A DNA stretch of 61,482 nt from CAZBYL01 sp964496275 (GCA_964496275.1 CAZBYL010000005.1:1-61482), one strand, 5' to 3'; shown: positions 9,397-18,652, counted from the stretch's first letter. Notes: generated by a model from the sequence alone, not told the origin. Program-made: numbers and translations.

Positions 9397-10352
9397 ATCA
9401 ATTCCGCCTTAAATCCGAGTTTTGAAATCATTTTTATATCTTCATCCGCCATATTTCCGGAAGTCGTAAGCATATCGCCTGTAATGGCGGCGTTTGCACC
9501 GGACAAAAAGAGCTTGCGCTCCGCATCGCACATCTGTCTGCGCCCTCCCGCTATGCGAATCGCGGAGTCCGGCATGATAAAACGAAATACGGCTGTTATG
9601 CGCCTTGCCTCTTTTGGTGATATGAGGACCTTCTTTTCGAAGGGAGTTCCCTCTATCGGAGTTATGAAATTTATCGGCGTGGACTTGATTCCGAGACGGC
9701 GCAGCTCAAGAGCCATGTCGATTCTGTCCTCCATATTCTCGCCGAGCCCCATTATCCCTCCGCTGCAAACAAAAAGCCCCGCTCTCTGTGCGTCCTGAAT
9801 CGAAGCGATCTTCTCATCATAGGTGTGAGTCGTGCAGATTTGCGGGAAGTATCGTCTTGATGTTTCCAAATTGTTGTGGTATCTGCTCACACCGGCAGCT
9901 TTAAGTTTCAAAAATTCGTTGTAAGTGAGAAGTCCGTTGGAAGAGCAGAGCGATATGTCGGATTTTTCGCGTATAAGAGCGTATGCCTCACACAAACGCT
10001 CAAGTTCGGAGGATGAAAGCCTGCGCCCCGATGTTACTACGGAATAACGCAGCGAACCCCTCTTTGCGCTTAACAGAGCGCCTTCCAATAGTTCGTCCGC
10101 AGTAAGCAGAGGATACTCAGCGGAGCTTCCTTTGGCGCAAGCGGATTGAGCGCAGTACTTGCAGTCCTCGGAACAGCGCCCGCTCTTTCCGTTGATGATG
10201 GAGCATAAATCAAAAGAGCGGCCGCAAAAACGCTCGCGGATCTCGTCAGCAGCCGCGGCGAGCTCATCCGTCTCAGCGGACAGAAGCGACATTGCCTCTT
10301 CTTTTTCAATAAGTCCGCCGCCCAAAACATATTCCTTAACCTTATTTATCAT
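9393..10352 (-). CDS. bioB: Biotin synthase
   Basis: 319-aa radical-SAM enzyme that inserts sulfur into dethiobiotin. The [4Fe-4S] motif CxxxCxxC is C60, C64 and C67 in GRCSEDCKYCAQSA. The NNLET motif (YHNNLETSRRYF), GGIMGLGE and FITPIEGTPF are also in place. A strong GGGAGG ribosome site precedes the ATG, which overlaps the bioY stop by 4 bp. Confidence 0.95.
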   Translation of the reverse strand: MINKVKEYVLGGGLIEKEEAMSLLSAETDELAAAADEIRERFCGRSFDLCSIINGKSGRCSEDCKYCAQSACAKGSSAEYPLLTADELLEGALLSAKRGSLRYSVVTSGRRLSSSELERLCEAYALIREKSDISLCSSNGLLTYNEFLKLKAAGVSRYHNNLETSRRYFPQICTTHTYDEKIASIQDAQRAGLFVCSGGIMGLGENMEDRIDMALELRRLGIKSTPINFITPIEGTPFEKKVLISPKEARRITAVFRFIMPDSAIRIAGGRRQMCDAERKLFLSGANAAITGDMLTTSGNMADEDIKMISKLGFKAELI

Positions 10353-10915
10353 CGTGACCCTCCCAAATTAAGAACAGGTATCAAGCGCCGGGCAATTACC
10401 GCGCTTACGAAGCATAAAACAGCGTCGCCCGGCACGGCGAGCGCGAAACAGTAGACAAAGAGCGACCATATCCCGATAGGCGCGGAGAAATAATAATCGG
10501 ATATAAGGCTGTACCAAACCATACCGAAGGCGTACACGACAGCAAGGTTTGCGAAACTTGCCAAAAGGAGAAGGCGAAAAGTCCGCTCCTTTGCTCCATC
10601 CGCAATATGTCCTGCGAGCCACGCTCCTGCAATGAAACCCAAAAGATATCCGAAAGTGGGCTGCATCACATACCCGAGCCCGCCTCCGCCGACAAAAAGA
10701 GGAAGCCCCAAAAGCCCGCCTCCGACGTATGCTCCCACAGCGGACGCGCCCAATTTGTCTCCCAGAATAAGTCCCGCGAGATTGGTAAAAAGAAATTGCA
10801 AAGTAAAGGGTACAACCGGAATGGGGATTCTCATATATGCACCGGCCGTGATAAAGGCCACAAATATCGCGCAGTATATTATGTGAATAGTCTCTGTCCT
10901 CTTGCATGATGCCAT
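10349..10915 (-). CDS. bioY: Biotin transporter BioY (ECF S-component)
   Basis: 188-aa integral membrane protein with about six helices, the substrate-capture subunit of an ECF-type biotin importer. Family motifs include PVPFTLQFLFTNLAGLILG (about residue 35), YVGGGLLGLPLFVGG, PTFGYLLGF and a C-terminal PGD. The ATG at 10915 has AAGGGG upstream. First gene of the operon and co-transcribed with bioB, bioD and bioA, so uptake and late synthesis are controlled together. No EcfA or EcfT partner is seen here. No bioF, bioC, bioH or bioW is present either, so early pathway steps must be encoded elsewhere or a precursor is imported. Confidence 0.93.
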   Translation of the reverse strand: MASCKRTETIHIIYCAIFVAFITAGAYMRIPIPVVPFTLQFLFTNLAGLILGDKLGASAVGAYVGGGLLGLPLFVGGGGLGYVMQPTFGYLLGFIAGAWLAGHIADGAKERTFRLLLLASFANLAVVYAFGMVWYSLISDYYFSAPIGIWSLFVYCFALAVPGDAVLCFVSAVIARRLIPVLNLGGSR

Positions 10916-10966
10916 CAATAAAAACCCCTTTTGAAACGAATTGTGCGGTCAATGAAAGCGAGGAAG

Positions 10967-11019
10967 AGTTTATCATCAACAGTGAGATATGTAAACCATG
11001 AAATTTTAATAGGTTGACA
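10967..11019 (-). promoter_or_regulatory. bioY promoter with BirA-type operator
   Basis: On the + strand TGTAAACC (10990-10997), 14 nt, then GGTTGACA (11012-11019) form the two half-sites of a BirA box; the published consensus is TTGTAAACC-N14-16-GGTTTACAA. On the minus strand the operator half-site supplies a -35 TTTACA (10990-10995). With a 17-nt spacer it is followed by a -10 TAAACT (10967-10972). Bound BirA-biotinyl-AMP would block RNA polymerase. birA is not in the window. Confidence 0.8.
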
Positions 11020-11100
11020 TGATATATCGGGCTGTTTTGATAGATTTTGGTCTATAATATCAGTCGTGCTGATTATTTTACGCGACAGAGGTGGCATGTC

Positions 11101-12663
11101 ATGATAACCGTCAGAGAGCTGCTGAGCGATAAAAGTTTTTCGGGTTTCATAGTCCTTGCAGGAGAGGCCGGACTTGATAAGAGGCAGATAAATACGCTGT
11201 GTGTCATAGACACTCCGGATTTGTCCGGGTGGGTGCTGGGAAATGAATTCTTCATATCGTCCGGCTACATATTCAAAGACGACCCCGCCAAGCTTCTGTC
11301 CATCATAGAGACTGCGGCAAAGAACGGAGCTGCGGCTCTCGGCATAAAAACCGGAAGATTCACGGGGCGTTTGCCGCGTGAGGTTATAAATCTTGCAAAC
11401 AAACTGGATTTTCCGCTCATAGACATACCGAACCACTACAACCATACCGAAATAATCAATCCGACCCTTACAAAAATTATCAGCAAACAGGCCGCTATGC
11501 TTGATTTTTCGGAAAAGGTGCGCGGGGTGTTCTTCGACATAGTTTTGCAGGAAAGCAACATCACTGACATTCTCGATAAATTAAGCGATTTTCTGGCATG
11601 TGACGTGGGCTTTGCGGACATTTCATCGGGAGAGCGTTATGCTTCAGGCTCGCGTGACTTTGCGTCTGTATTCGGCAGCATGCCTTTGCCGAAACTGTTC
11701 GAAGTCTATTACTGCGAGTCCGTGCACACAGGCAGCAAACGTTACGGCTACATCGTTTTAAAGTCTGAAAACAGGGGAGAGCGGGTTATCGACGACAATG
11801 TCCCAATGACTCACGCGAAAACCACACTCCTTATCCAACTGCAAAAAGAGTCGGCGAAGCGTGAGGTTGAAAAGCGCTATGTAAACGAATTTGTTCAGGA
11901 TATTTTCCTGCGCCGTTTCAGAAATACACGCGAAATATTGGACAGGGGGAAGAACTTCAAGTGGAATCTCGAAGTCCCGCAAGTCGCTCTTGCCTTTGAA
12001 GTAGCGGATAAACCGGGCGGAAACCCTATAGGGCAGAAGGTCTTTTACCAATGTGTAAGCCTCTTGGCCTGCCACTACAGATCCATACCGAACACGGAAA
12101 TGCGCGGGCAGCTTATATGTCTGCTTCCCATCAAGACAACCTGGCCTGCCGAAAAATCAATGCTTATCAAAATTATCTCAGAAATACAGGAAAACATCGC
12201 GCAGACATTCTCGCTCGACCTGTGTGTCGGAGTCGGTTCACCAAAGGAGGATATCCTGTTTTGCGACGAAAGCGAGCAGGAAGCGCACAAGGCTCTTGAG
12301 GTTGCGCTCTCACCGGACGGAGTTCAAAAGCTTGTATTTTGGGACGACCTCGGCATATACAAGCTCCTGTCACTGATAAACAATAATCCGGACACGAACG
12401 CCTTCATAGAAGAACAGCTTGCTCCGCTTTTGTGCGCCGACAGGGAGAACGGAAGCAGCCGCCTTTTCGAGACGCTTGCGGCAATATCACAGAGCGGCTG
12501 GCAGCTAAAAACGGCCGCAGAAACACTCGGACTCCACTACAACACTATAAAATACAGATTTAACCAAATATGTGAGCTCTGCGGCGGCACAATAGACGGG
12601 CAGAAACAGCTCTCGCTCTCTCTTGCGATAGAGCTGTACATGATAAACAGGAAAAAGGATTAG
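11101..12663 (+). CDS. PucR-family transcriptional regulator
   Basis: 520-aa regulator. An N-terminal PucR/purine-catabolism-type domain starts at residue 1 (ITVRELLS, LDKRQINTLCVIDTPDLSGW). A middle GGDEF-like fold follows, and a C-terminal HTH_30 domain reads TAAETLGLHYNTIKYRF near residue 475. ATG at 11101 has AGAGGTGG upstream. Divergent from bioYBDA, but the next gene downstream is a dipeptidase, followed by more peptide and amino-acid genes. A role in sensing a nitrogenous ligand and controlling 12781-18652 is inferred. The ligand is unknown. Confidence 0.88.
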   Translation: MITVRELLSDKSFSGFIVLAGEAGLDKRQINTLCVIDTPDLSGWVLGNEFFISSGYIFKDDPAKLLSIIETAAKNGAAALGIKTGRFTGRLPREVINLANKLDFPLIDIPNHYNHTEIINPTLTKIISKQAAMLDFSEKVRGVFFDIVLQESNITDILDKLSDFLACDVGFADISSGERYASGSRDFASVFGSMPLPKLFEVYYCESVHTGSKRYGYIVLKSENRGERVIDDNVPMTHAKTTLLIQLQKESAKREVEKRYVNEFVQDIFLRRFRNTREILDRGKNFKWNLEVPQVALAFEVADKPGGNPIGQKVFYQCVSLLACHYRSIPNTEMRGQLICLLPIKTTWPAEKSMLIKIISEIQENIAQTFSLDLCVGVGSPKEDILFCDESEQEAHKALEVALSPDGVQKLVFWDDLGIYKLLSLINNNPDTNAFIEEQLAPLLCADRENGSSRLFETLAAISQSGWQLKTAAETLGLHYNTIKYRFNQICELCGGTIDGQKQLSLSLAIELYMINRKKD

Positions 12664-12678
12664 ACTGAAAAAATACCC

Positions 12679-12774
12679 CTCCCTCTGTGTCCTTTAGGGA
12701 CAATGTGTTTTACATTTTAAAAGTATATGATTTATATGTTCACACATGAAACAAAAAATAAAACAGAGGGGGAG
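12679..12774 (+). promoter_or_regulatory. Promoter region of pepV with RBS-complementary upstream segment
   Basis: TTTACA at about 12710 and TTATAT 17 nt later are a candidate promoter. CTCCCTCTGT (12679-12688) is complementary to ACAGAGGGGGAG (12763-12774), which holds the ribosome site of the next gene. If transcription comes from further upstream, the two could pair and close the site. Confidence 0.4.
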
Positions 12775-12780
12775 CAATAA

Positions 12781-14175
12781 ATGGATGCATCTCTAAAAAA
12801 ATTGATAGACACTTCTTTTGACGATATGACGGTTGATATTCAGAAATCCATAAGGATAGAAAGCTGTCTTTGCGAGGCGAATATTACCGAGGAGCACCCG
12901 TTCGGAGCCAACGTGACCGAGGCTCTTGTTTCGTTCCTGCAAAATGCGGAGAGACTGGGATTCAAAACGCACAATGTCGATAACTACGCTGGCTGCGTCG
13001 ACCTTGGCGACAAAGGCGAACTCATAGGCATACTCGCTCACCTGGACGTAGTCCCCGAGGGCAAACACTCGATGTGGAACCTCCCGCCCTATTCCGGCGA
13101 AATAGCGGACGGAAAACTATTCGGGCGCGGAAGCGCGGACGACAAAGGCCCCGCTTTTGCGGCGCTGTATGCCATGAAGGCCATACGTGATTCCGAGACG
13201 GAGCTGAATTGCCGTTTCAGGCTGATAGTAGGCCTAGATGAAGAAAGCGGCGGCAGGTGCATAGCCAGATATCTCAAAACGGAAGAGTGCCCCGCGTACA
13301 GCTTCTCCCCCGACGCGAGCTTTCCTCTCATCAACGCGGAAAAGGGGATACTTCGCGGATACATACAAAACACATTTGAAACGGGCTCCGACGCGCCCTT
13401 AAAACTTATCGGCATAAAGGGCGGCAGCCGCTACAACGTTGTGCCGGACGAAGCCGAGGCTCTCTTTAGGGGCACGCTCTCCGCGGCTGATATATCCGCT
13501 CTTGCTGCCTTCCCGTCGGTTTCCGTAAAACTCGAAGATGGTTTGATAAAGGTGAGAGCCGAGGGTGTGTCGGCTCATGCGATGGAACCCGAGCGGGGCA
13601 AAAATGCCGTGGCGGAACTGCTTGCCGCGATAAAAGCTCTTAATTTGGCGGACGAACCTCTGCACAGATACGCCGCATTCATAGCGGAAAAGTTTGCTGA
13701 TTTCAACGGTAAAGCCTTGGGAATAGATATGGAGGATGAAATATCGGGCGCTCTTACCTGCAATCTGGGCATAATCGACTGTTCGGAAAAAAGCTGCAAA
13801 ATATCCCTTGATATCAGATACCCTGTCACCAAAGAGGGAAGCGATGTTGTGACAAAACTCAACTCCGCACTGGCGCCGGCAAACGTCAGCTTTACCGTGG
13901 ACAGAGACAAAAAACCTCTCTTCGTAAGCCCCGATGCGCCGCTCGTCAAAAAGCTCCTAACGGCCTATAACAATGTGACGGGCGAGAACGGTGTTCCGGA
14001 GTGCATAGGCGGCGGGACATACTGCCGTTACCTTGACAACGCAGTATCCTTCGGGCCTCTCTTCCCGGGCGAAATAGAACTTGCGCACCAGCCGAACGAA
14101 AACATTCCGCTCGACAACCTGCGCAAGATAACCTACATATATGCGGAAGCAATGAGACTTTTCGCAAAGGGCTAA
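12781..14175 (+). CDS. pepV: M20 dipeptidase, PepV-like
   Basis: 464-aa cytoplasmic metallopeptidase that cleaves dipeptides and some tripeptides. The M20 metal and catalytic motifs are in order: GILAHLDVVPEG (about residue 82), LFGRGSADDKGP (about 113), GLDEESGGRC (about 150), SPDASFP (about 178) and C-terminal ELAHQPNE with the last His ligand. The lid/dimerisation domain sits between them, as in PepV. The ribosome site AGAGGGGGAG is very strong. Separated from the PucR gene by 117 bp; the next gene, an OPT peptide importer, is convergent. Confidence 0.9.
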   Translation: MDASLKKLIDTSFDDMTVDIQKSIRIESCLCEANITEEHPFGANVTEALVSFLQNAERLGFKTHNVDNYAGCVDLGDKGELIGILAHLDVVPEGKHSMWNLPPYSGEIADGKLFGRGSADDKGPAFAALYAMKAIRDSETELNCRFRLIVGLDEESGGRCIARYLKTEECPAYSFSPDASFPLINAEKGILRGYIQNTFETGSDAPLKLIGIKGGSRYNVVPDEAEALFRGTLSAADISALAAFPSVSVKLEDGLIKVRAEGVSAHAMEPERGKNAVAELLAAIKALNLADEPLHRYAAFIAEKFADFNGKALGIDMEDEISGALTCNLGIIDCSEKSCKISLDIRYPVTKEGSDVVTKLNSALAPANVSFTVDRDKKPLFVSPDAPLVKKLLTAYNNVTGENGVPECIGGGTYCRYLDNAVSFGPLFPGEIELAHQPNENIPLDNLRKITYIYAEAMRLFAKG

Positions 14176-14220
14176 GAGATTACGCTCTATACAGGCAAAA
14201 ATATTTTTACGAAATAGGCA

Positions 14221-14253
14221 AAATCGGGGCAGCTTTGACGCGTGCCCCGATTT
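14221..14253 (+). terminator. Terminator after pepV
   Basis: 11-bp perfect stem, AAATCGGGGCA (14221-14231) and TGCCCCGATTT (14243-14253), 45 bp after the pepV stop. Confidence 0.75.
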
Positions 14254-14280
14254 CGCTTTCGGCAGAGTACAAAACGGAGA

Positions 14281-14315
14281 AAAGAGCGGGCCGCTGTTCT
14301 GCCGGCCCGCTCTTT
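14281..14315 (-). terminator. Terminator after OPT transporter gene
   Basis: 13-bp perfect GC-rich stem, AAAGAGCGGGCCG (14281-14293) and its complement (14303-14315), just past the stop of the minus-strand OPT gene. Confidence 0.75.
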
Positions 14316-14338
14316 GGAGTATTTTTGAAGTTAAAGTA

Positions 14339-15961
14339 TCAGAATGCCTTCAGCACTGCCATGACGAATCCATAGATTCCGTCTCCCGCAATCATTCCCG
14401 CTTCTCTTATCTCCATAAATGCCTTTCCCGCCACAAGTCTCACAATTACCGCCAGCAATACGCCTATCCCGTACATGGGAGCGTTCAGCAGAAGTCCCGT
14501 GGCAAGCAGTATGCCGATAGCCTTTTTCTGACCTGTAATAAACTGTATCGCCATACCTACAGCTCCCCACTTAAGCAGCTCCATAAGAATCTCGCTGTTG
14601 CCGGCTGCCTGAGCCGTTGCCGCCATGACACGGCTTGTCGGAGGAAGAAGGTCAAGCCTGAAATAGACGTGCATAAAGGCCGCCACAACCGCGAAACCTA
14701 TTACAGCGCCTATCATTTCGGATATAAACTGCTGCTTTCTGCCCTCTTTTTCATAGGCGAGATACTTGCTTTTTCCGCGAATTATCCACCCTGTCTTGAG
14801 GTCAAAACCCATATCTGCAAAACATGGACCTGTGCATCCTACAAAGCCGCTCAGAAGAGCCAAGGAAATCGGATCAAACCCTAAAAACAGACCTATGGTA
14901 AGGAAGATAATAGTTACCGCTGTTCCGGGGAACCAACCTGACCGCATTGCGCAAAGTCCTATAAGTATAGGAGCCACGAAACTTGAGAAGCCCGCCCATG
15001 CGATCCACAGCATAAGTTTTGCCATAGGCAGCTGATGCCATATCCCGGTAAGCAGCGCGATCCCAACCGCTGATGCCATGTATACCGCAAAACCAAGTGT
15101 GAGAGCTTTTTTTGTCTCTTGCGGTGTGACAGATACTTTGAACACACCCTCGTCTTCCGATACTGAGTCAGTATTATCCTTGCTTGTTTTGTAAAGGACA
15201 TAAGCTATCTGGATAAGAGACGCCATACCGGCTCCGACCATTAACCCATGAGCTATGTATGTCTTGCCGATATCAAACCCGGTGATGATGGGGAGATAAC
15301 CCCTGATAAGAAGTCCTGCTGCAAGAGCTGCCATAGACCAAATATTCGCAATAAAGGCTATTGCTATGCCGGCCATCGGCAGACCGTATGTGGCTGTTCC
15401 TGGCAGACCTATGAACGCTGCGGGAATTTTTACGGCGCAGCCTACAATTCCCAGAACTATTCCTTCAAGCATCCTTCTGGCCTTTGCGCCTCCCTCGTCA
15501 CCGGCGAAAAGAGCCTGAGCCGTGGCAACTCCCGGAGGCCATGGTGCGCTTGCGGGGAATAAAGACGAATCATATATCGAATAAACAAAATAAATACTGA
15601 TAAGGGTAGCTATACATCCGCCGAAAAGCATCATGTTGATGTATTCAGGTTTACCCATAGCCGCAAATATTGAAACAGAGAAGATTCCGCAGTTTGATGC
15701 GGCAAACCCCGCACCGGAGCTCATAGTCTGTACAAGATTCTGCCTGTCAAGCGACTTGAATTTCGCCAGCGACGCGATAGGTATTCTCGCCAGCGTTATC
15801 GCGAGGAGCGCACCTATAATCGAGGTATTGGCGCTGAATCCCAGTTTTGCGATTATCTGCATACATATTATTGCCGAAATTACGGACATCCCGATGCTAA
15901 GCAGCATCGTTGAGAGTTCTAGTGCTTTTACGTGAGGCTGCAAGTGTCTCTGTTCTTCCAT
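14339..15961 (-). CDS. OPT-family oligopeptide transporter
   Basis: 540-aa membrane protein with roughly fourteen hydrophobic helices. The signature FPASAPWPPGVATAQALFAG near residue 135 matches the bacterial OPT family (PF03169). Proton-driven uptake of small peptides is the likely role; some relatives carry metal chelates. Its location among a dipeptidase, an M29-like protein and an amidohydrolase supports peptides. The end is separated from the convergent pepV by two strong terminators, and the M29-like gene lies upstream on the same strand behind its own terminator. Confidence 0.85.
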   Translation of the reverse strand: MEEQRHLQPHVKALELSTMLLSIGMSVISAIICMQIIAKLGFSANTSIIGALLAITLARIPIASLAKFKSLDRQNLVQTMSSGAGFAASNCGIFSVSIFAAMGKPEYINMMLFGGCIATLISIYFVYSIYDSSLFPASAPWPPGVATAQALFAGDEGGAKARRMLEGIVLGIVGCAVKIPAAFIGLPGTATYGLPMAGIAIAFIANIWSMAALAAGLLIRGYLPIITGFDIGKTYIAHGLMVGAGMASLIQIAYVLYKTSKDNTDSVSEDEGVFKVSVTPQETKKALTLGFAVYMASAVGIALLTGIWHQLPMAKLMLWIAWAGFSSFVAPILIGLCAMRSGWFPGTAVTIIFLTIGLFLGFDPISLALLSGFVGCTGPCFADMGFDLKTGWIIRGKSKYLAYEKEGRKQQFISEMIGAVIGFAVVAAFMHVYFRLDLLPPTSRVMAATAQAAGNSEILMELLKWGAVGMAIQFITGQKKAIGILLATGLLLNAPMYGIGVLLAVIVRLVAGKAFMEIREAGMIAGDGIYGFVMAVLKAF

Positions 15962-16020
15962 GTTGTTCCCCCCTGCCTTCGGAATGTATTGAGCGCAAAC
16001 CCAATATTAAAAAATACTAT

Positions 16021-16052
16021 ACTTCCCGGGGCGTGTGTGCACCTCGGGAAGT
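16021..16052 (-). terminator. Terminator after M29-like gene
   Basis: Stem ACTTCCCGGGG/CCTCGGGAAGT (one wobble pair). It lies between the M29-like gene stop and the OPT gene start, so those two genes may be transcribed separately. Confidence 0.65.
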
Positions 16053-16069
16053 AAAAAGTTCTGTACGGT

Positions 16070-17134
16070 CTAGTAGCCCTTTATTCCGAGCTCTTTGCAT
16101 ATTGCGCGGACTTCGGGATCGAGATAGATTCCGTCTTTTTCGAGTTCTACGCCGTCAAGGATTATGGTCGGATTGAGGACTATGCCGTCTGTGTGTCCGG
16201 CTGAATCCCAGCCTTTGCCCATTATTGATTTGCCCTGGCTTCCGATTCCGAACTCGATTGAGCCGAATACTCTTTCGTCCTCAACTATGCGTCCCGTGAT
16301 TGATGTGATGCCGGGATTGAAGCCCAGTGAGAAGTGGGCGAGACGCGGCATATTTTCCGGATCGTTAAGGTCGTCCATCCAACGCTTGAAAATCTGTGCG
16401 TCGCGGCCGCCTTCGATGTCCGTAACGCGTCCGTCTTTAAGTGTGAGGTGTACGGGGCTGTTGAGTTTGCCGAGTTCAAGCGGCGGGAAGAGAGCTCCGT
16501 CAAAGACAAGCTTGCCTTCGATTGTCTCTTCGATCGGACACCAGCTTATCTGTCCCGCGAGCATGATGGGATAGCCCTTCTCTGTCGCTTTCTTGCCCGA
16601 AAGTCTAACCTTGCGGCCTCTGTTGTAGCCCTTGAGGTCTGTTCCGGCGGGGCTCTTTACGATAACTTCGTCCGCTGCCTGAACCTTGCTCTGAAGAATC
16701 TCGCCGAGTTTGATGACAAGGTCGTAGTTTATGTGGCTTACGGTGCGCGCCATCATCATTGCGTCCATTCCGCAGATGTTCATGTAGCGGACGCCGTTTG
16801 CGAGAGCCTTCTTGAAGCAGGGCGCGTGCATGACATAGGAGTATGTGACTTCAACCCATACATCGCAGGATGCGACCGCTGCGGCGATAGGTGCGTAAGG
16901 CTCCATGCAGGAGTTCGGAGCTGTCGGGCAATATATTACCGTCGGGCATCCGCCTATTGCGAATACTGCTTCGGCAATAGCTTCAACGACACGTCTGTCT
17001 GTGCTGCTGTCACCTGTGACGACTACGGTCTCTCCCTCTTTTACAAGAAGAACATCCTTGGCAAGTGTGAGAGCTCCCTTGGCTATCTCATAGGACATAT
17101 ACTCATCGCGCATTTCAATTCCGACTGTAAACAT
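16070..17134 (-). CDS. M29-type aminopeptidase / NicX-like protein
   Basis: 354-aa protein of the superfamily that joins M29 aminopeptidases and 2,5-dihydroxypyridine 5,6-dioxygenase (NicX). Putative metal ligands are kept in HFSLGFNPGI (about residue 268), IEFGIGSQG (about 300) and GHTDGIVLNP (about 319). The GGGAGG ribosome site supports ATG at 17134. It could be a leucyl-type aminopeptidase that fits the peptide block, or a ring-cleaving dioxygenase. Sequence alone does not decide, because the family is annotated both ways. A cytoplasmic location is expected, as there is no signal peptide. Confidence 0.75.
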   Translation of the reverse strand: MFTVGIEMRDEYMSYEIAKGALTLAKDVLLVKEGETVVVTGDSSTDRRVVEAIAEAVFAIGGCPTVIYCPTAPNSCMEPYAPIAAAVASCDVWVEVTYSYVMHAPCFKKALANGVRYMNICGMDAMMMARTVSHINYDLVIKLGEILQSKVQAADEVIVKSPAGTDLKGYNRGRKVRLSGKKATEKGYPIMLAGQISWCPIEETIEGKLVFDGALFPPLELGKLNSPVHLTLKDGRVTDIEGGRDAQIFKRWMDDLNDPENMPRLAHFSLGFNPGITSITGRIVEDERVFGSIEFGIGSQGKSIMGKGWDSAGHTDGIVLNPTIILDGVELEKDGIYLDPEVRAICKELGIKGY

Positions 17135-17368
17135 AGAAAAGCCTCCCTGTTTTTTGTTATTGATATTATTATGTGTGGGTTTTGGTGTATGTCATTATTG
17201 TATTGTCAGAATTATCCTGCGTACATGTTACAAAAAATAAACGATGATAATGCAAAGCGCCATAATTTGGAGTAATTCACAAAAGGGGAGGTTGTTTGTA
17301 AAAAAGCACAAAATATAGTTGTTTTTATTGTTGAAATATGAAGTCGCGTCCTATTTCTGCATAAAATA

Positions 17369-17399
17369 AGCGCCGAACAGGGGCTACCCATTCGGCGCT
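17369..17399 (-). terminator. Terminator after amidohydrolase gene
   Basis: 9-bp perfect stem, AGCGCCGAA (17369-17377) and TTCGGCGCT (17391-17399), followed on the minus strand by TATTTTATG. The rest of the gap to 17134 is AT-rich with no recognisable gene. Confidence 0.65.
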
Positions 17400-17419
17400 G
17401 TATATCATTTTTTGTTAAT

Positions 17420-18652
17420 TTATTTCACCAGTTCTAAAACCGATTGGAAAAGAACGTTGGCTCCGTTTGATATGTCTTCGAAGTCTGTCCACTCCTCGGG
17501 GCAGTGGCTGAGTCCTTTAAGCGACGGTACGAATATCATCGATGTCGGGCATATCGGACAGAGGAACTGGGCGTCGTGGCATGCGCCGCTGTACATGTGT
17601 TTTACCGTGAATCCGAGCTCTCTTGCCTTTGAATCCACTATCGAGACCATTTCTTCCGCAAAGGCGACGGGCGCCACGGAGGCGAGTCTCTTATACCTGC
17701 ATGTTATGCCGCGTTTTGCCGCGCAGTCTTCAAATATTTTTTCAAGTTCTTTGCGCCCGCGCTCCAATATGTCCGCATCCGGCTGGCGGAAGTCCACGGT
17801 GAAGGTGCATTTTCCGGGCACAATGTTGATTACGTCCGGCTCCGGTCTGATACGTCCGACTGTGACTACGCTGGCATTACCAAGCTCCTTTATGAGAGCC
17901 TCGGCGGACGAGACGGCTTCCGCCGCCGCGAAGAGCGCGTCATGTCTCAGCTCCATCGGCGTTGAGCCCGCGTGGTTTGCCTCGCCTGTGTATTCCACGC
18001 TCCACCATGTAAGTCCCTGGATTCCTTCCACGACTCCTATTTGGACACCCTCGGTATCAAGCTTGGGACCCTGCTCTATGTGCAGTTCAAAATAGTTTCC
18101 TACGGGAATGGTTTCGCTGCCGCAGTAGCCTATGCGTTTCAGTTCCGATTCTGCTGTAAGCCCCTTATCGTCTGTGACGGCATATAACTCTTCAAGCGGC
18201 AATGCCTTTGCGTAATGGATGCTGCCCATCATATCAAGCTGAAATCTCGCGCCCTCTTCGTTTGTAAAAGCTGCCACGGCCACGGGACGTTTCGTCTTAA
18301 TGCCGTTGTCATTCAGGGTGCGCACAACCTCAAGTCCGCCCAGCACGCCGTAAACGCCGTCAAACATTCCGGCGTTGCGCACGGAATCTATGTGCGAGCC
18401 CATAATGACCGGCAGTGCGTCCTTGTCTGTTCCCGCTCTGACTCCGAATATGTTGCCTATCTCATCTATTCTGACCTCAAGTCCGGCTTCGCGCAGCCAC
18501 TTGCAGAGCAAATCGCGTCCCGCCTTATCCTCGTCCGAAAGGGCAAGGCGCGCGCGATGCCCGGTTTCGGGGTTTATACCGATCTCTCCCATCTCTCTTA
18601 TAGACGACTCAAGGCGTGTCCCGTTTATGCGCAGCTCCGAAAAAACTCCCAT
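17420..18652 (-). CDS. M20 amidohydrolase (N-carbamoyl-L-amino acid hydrolase / allantoate-type)
   Basis: 410 aa, the usual size for the AmaB/HyuC/AllC group. ATG at 18652 (MGVFSELRING) has AAAGGG nine bases upstream; longer starts would place this site on top of the start codon. Metal and catalytic motifs are MGSHIDSV (about residue 78), FDGVYGVLGGLE (about 91), NEEGARF (about 124), ELHIEQGP (about 186) and HDAQFL (about 378). It hydrolyses N-carbamoyl amino acids or allantoate to release ammonia and CO2. With no hydantoinase or allantoinase nearby, the exact substrate is open. Context in the peptide/amino-acid block favours carbamoyl amino acids. Confidence 0.85.
   Translation of the reverse strand: MGVFSELRINGTRLESSIREMGEIGINPETGHRARLALSDEDKAGRDLLCKWLREAGLEVRIDEIGNIFGVRAGTDKDALPVIMGSHIDSVRNAGMFDGVYGVLGGLEVVRTLNDNGIKTKRPVAVAAFTNEEGARFQLDMMGSIHYAKALPLEELYAVTDDKGLTAESELKRIGYCGSETIPVGNYFELHIEQGPKLDTEGVQIGVVEGIQGLTWWSVEYTGEANHAGSTPMELRHDALFAAAEAVSSAEALIKELGNASVVTVGRIRPEPDVINIVPGKCTFTVDFRQPDADILERGRKELEKIFEDCAAKRGITCRYKRLASVAPVAFAEEMVSIVDSKARELGFTVKHMYSGACHDAQFLCPICPTSMIFVPSLKGLSHCPEEWTDFEDISNGANVLFQSVLELVK

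Noticed and set aside
11014..11056. TTGACA and TATAAT as one promoter for the PucR-type gene
   Set aside because: They are 33 bp apart, too far for one promoter; the real boxes cannot be fixed by eye.
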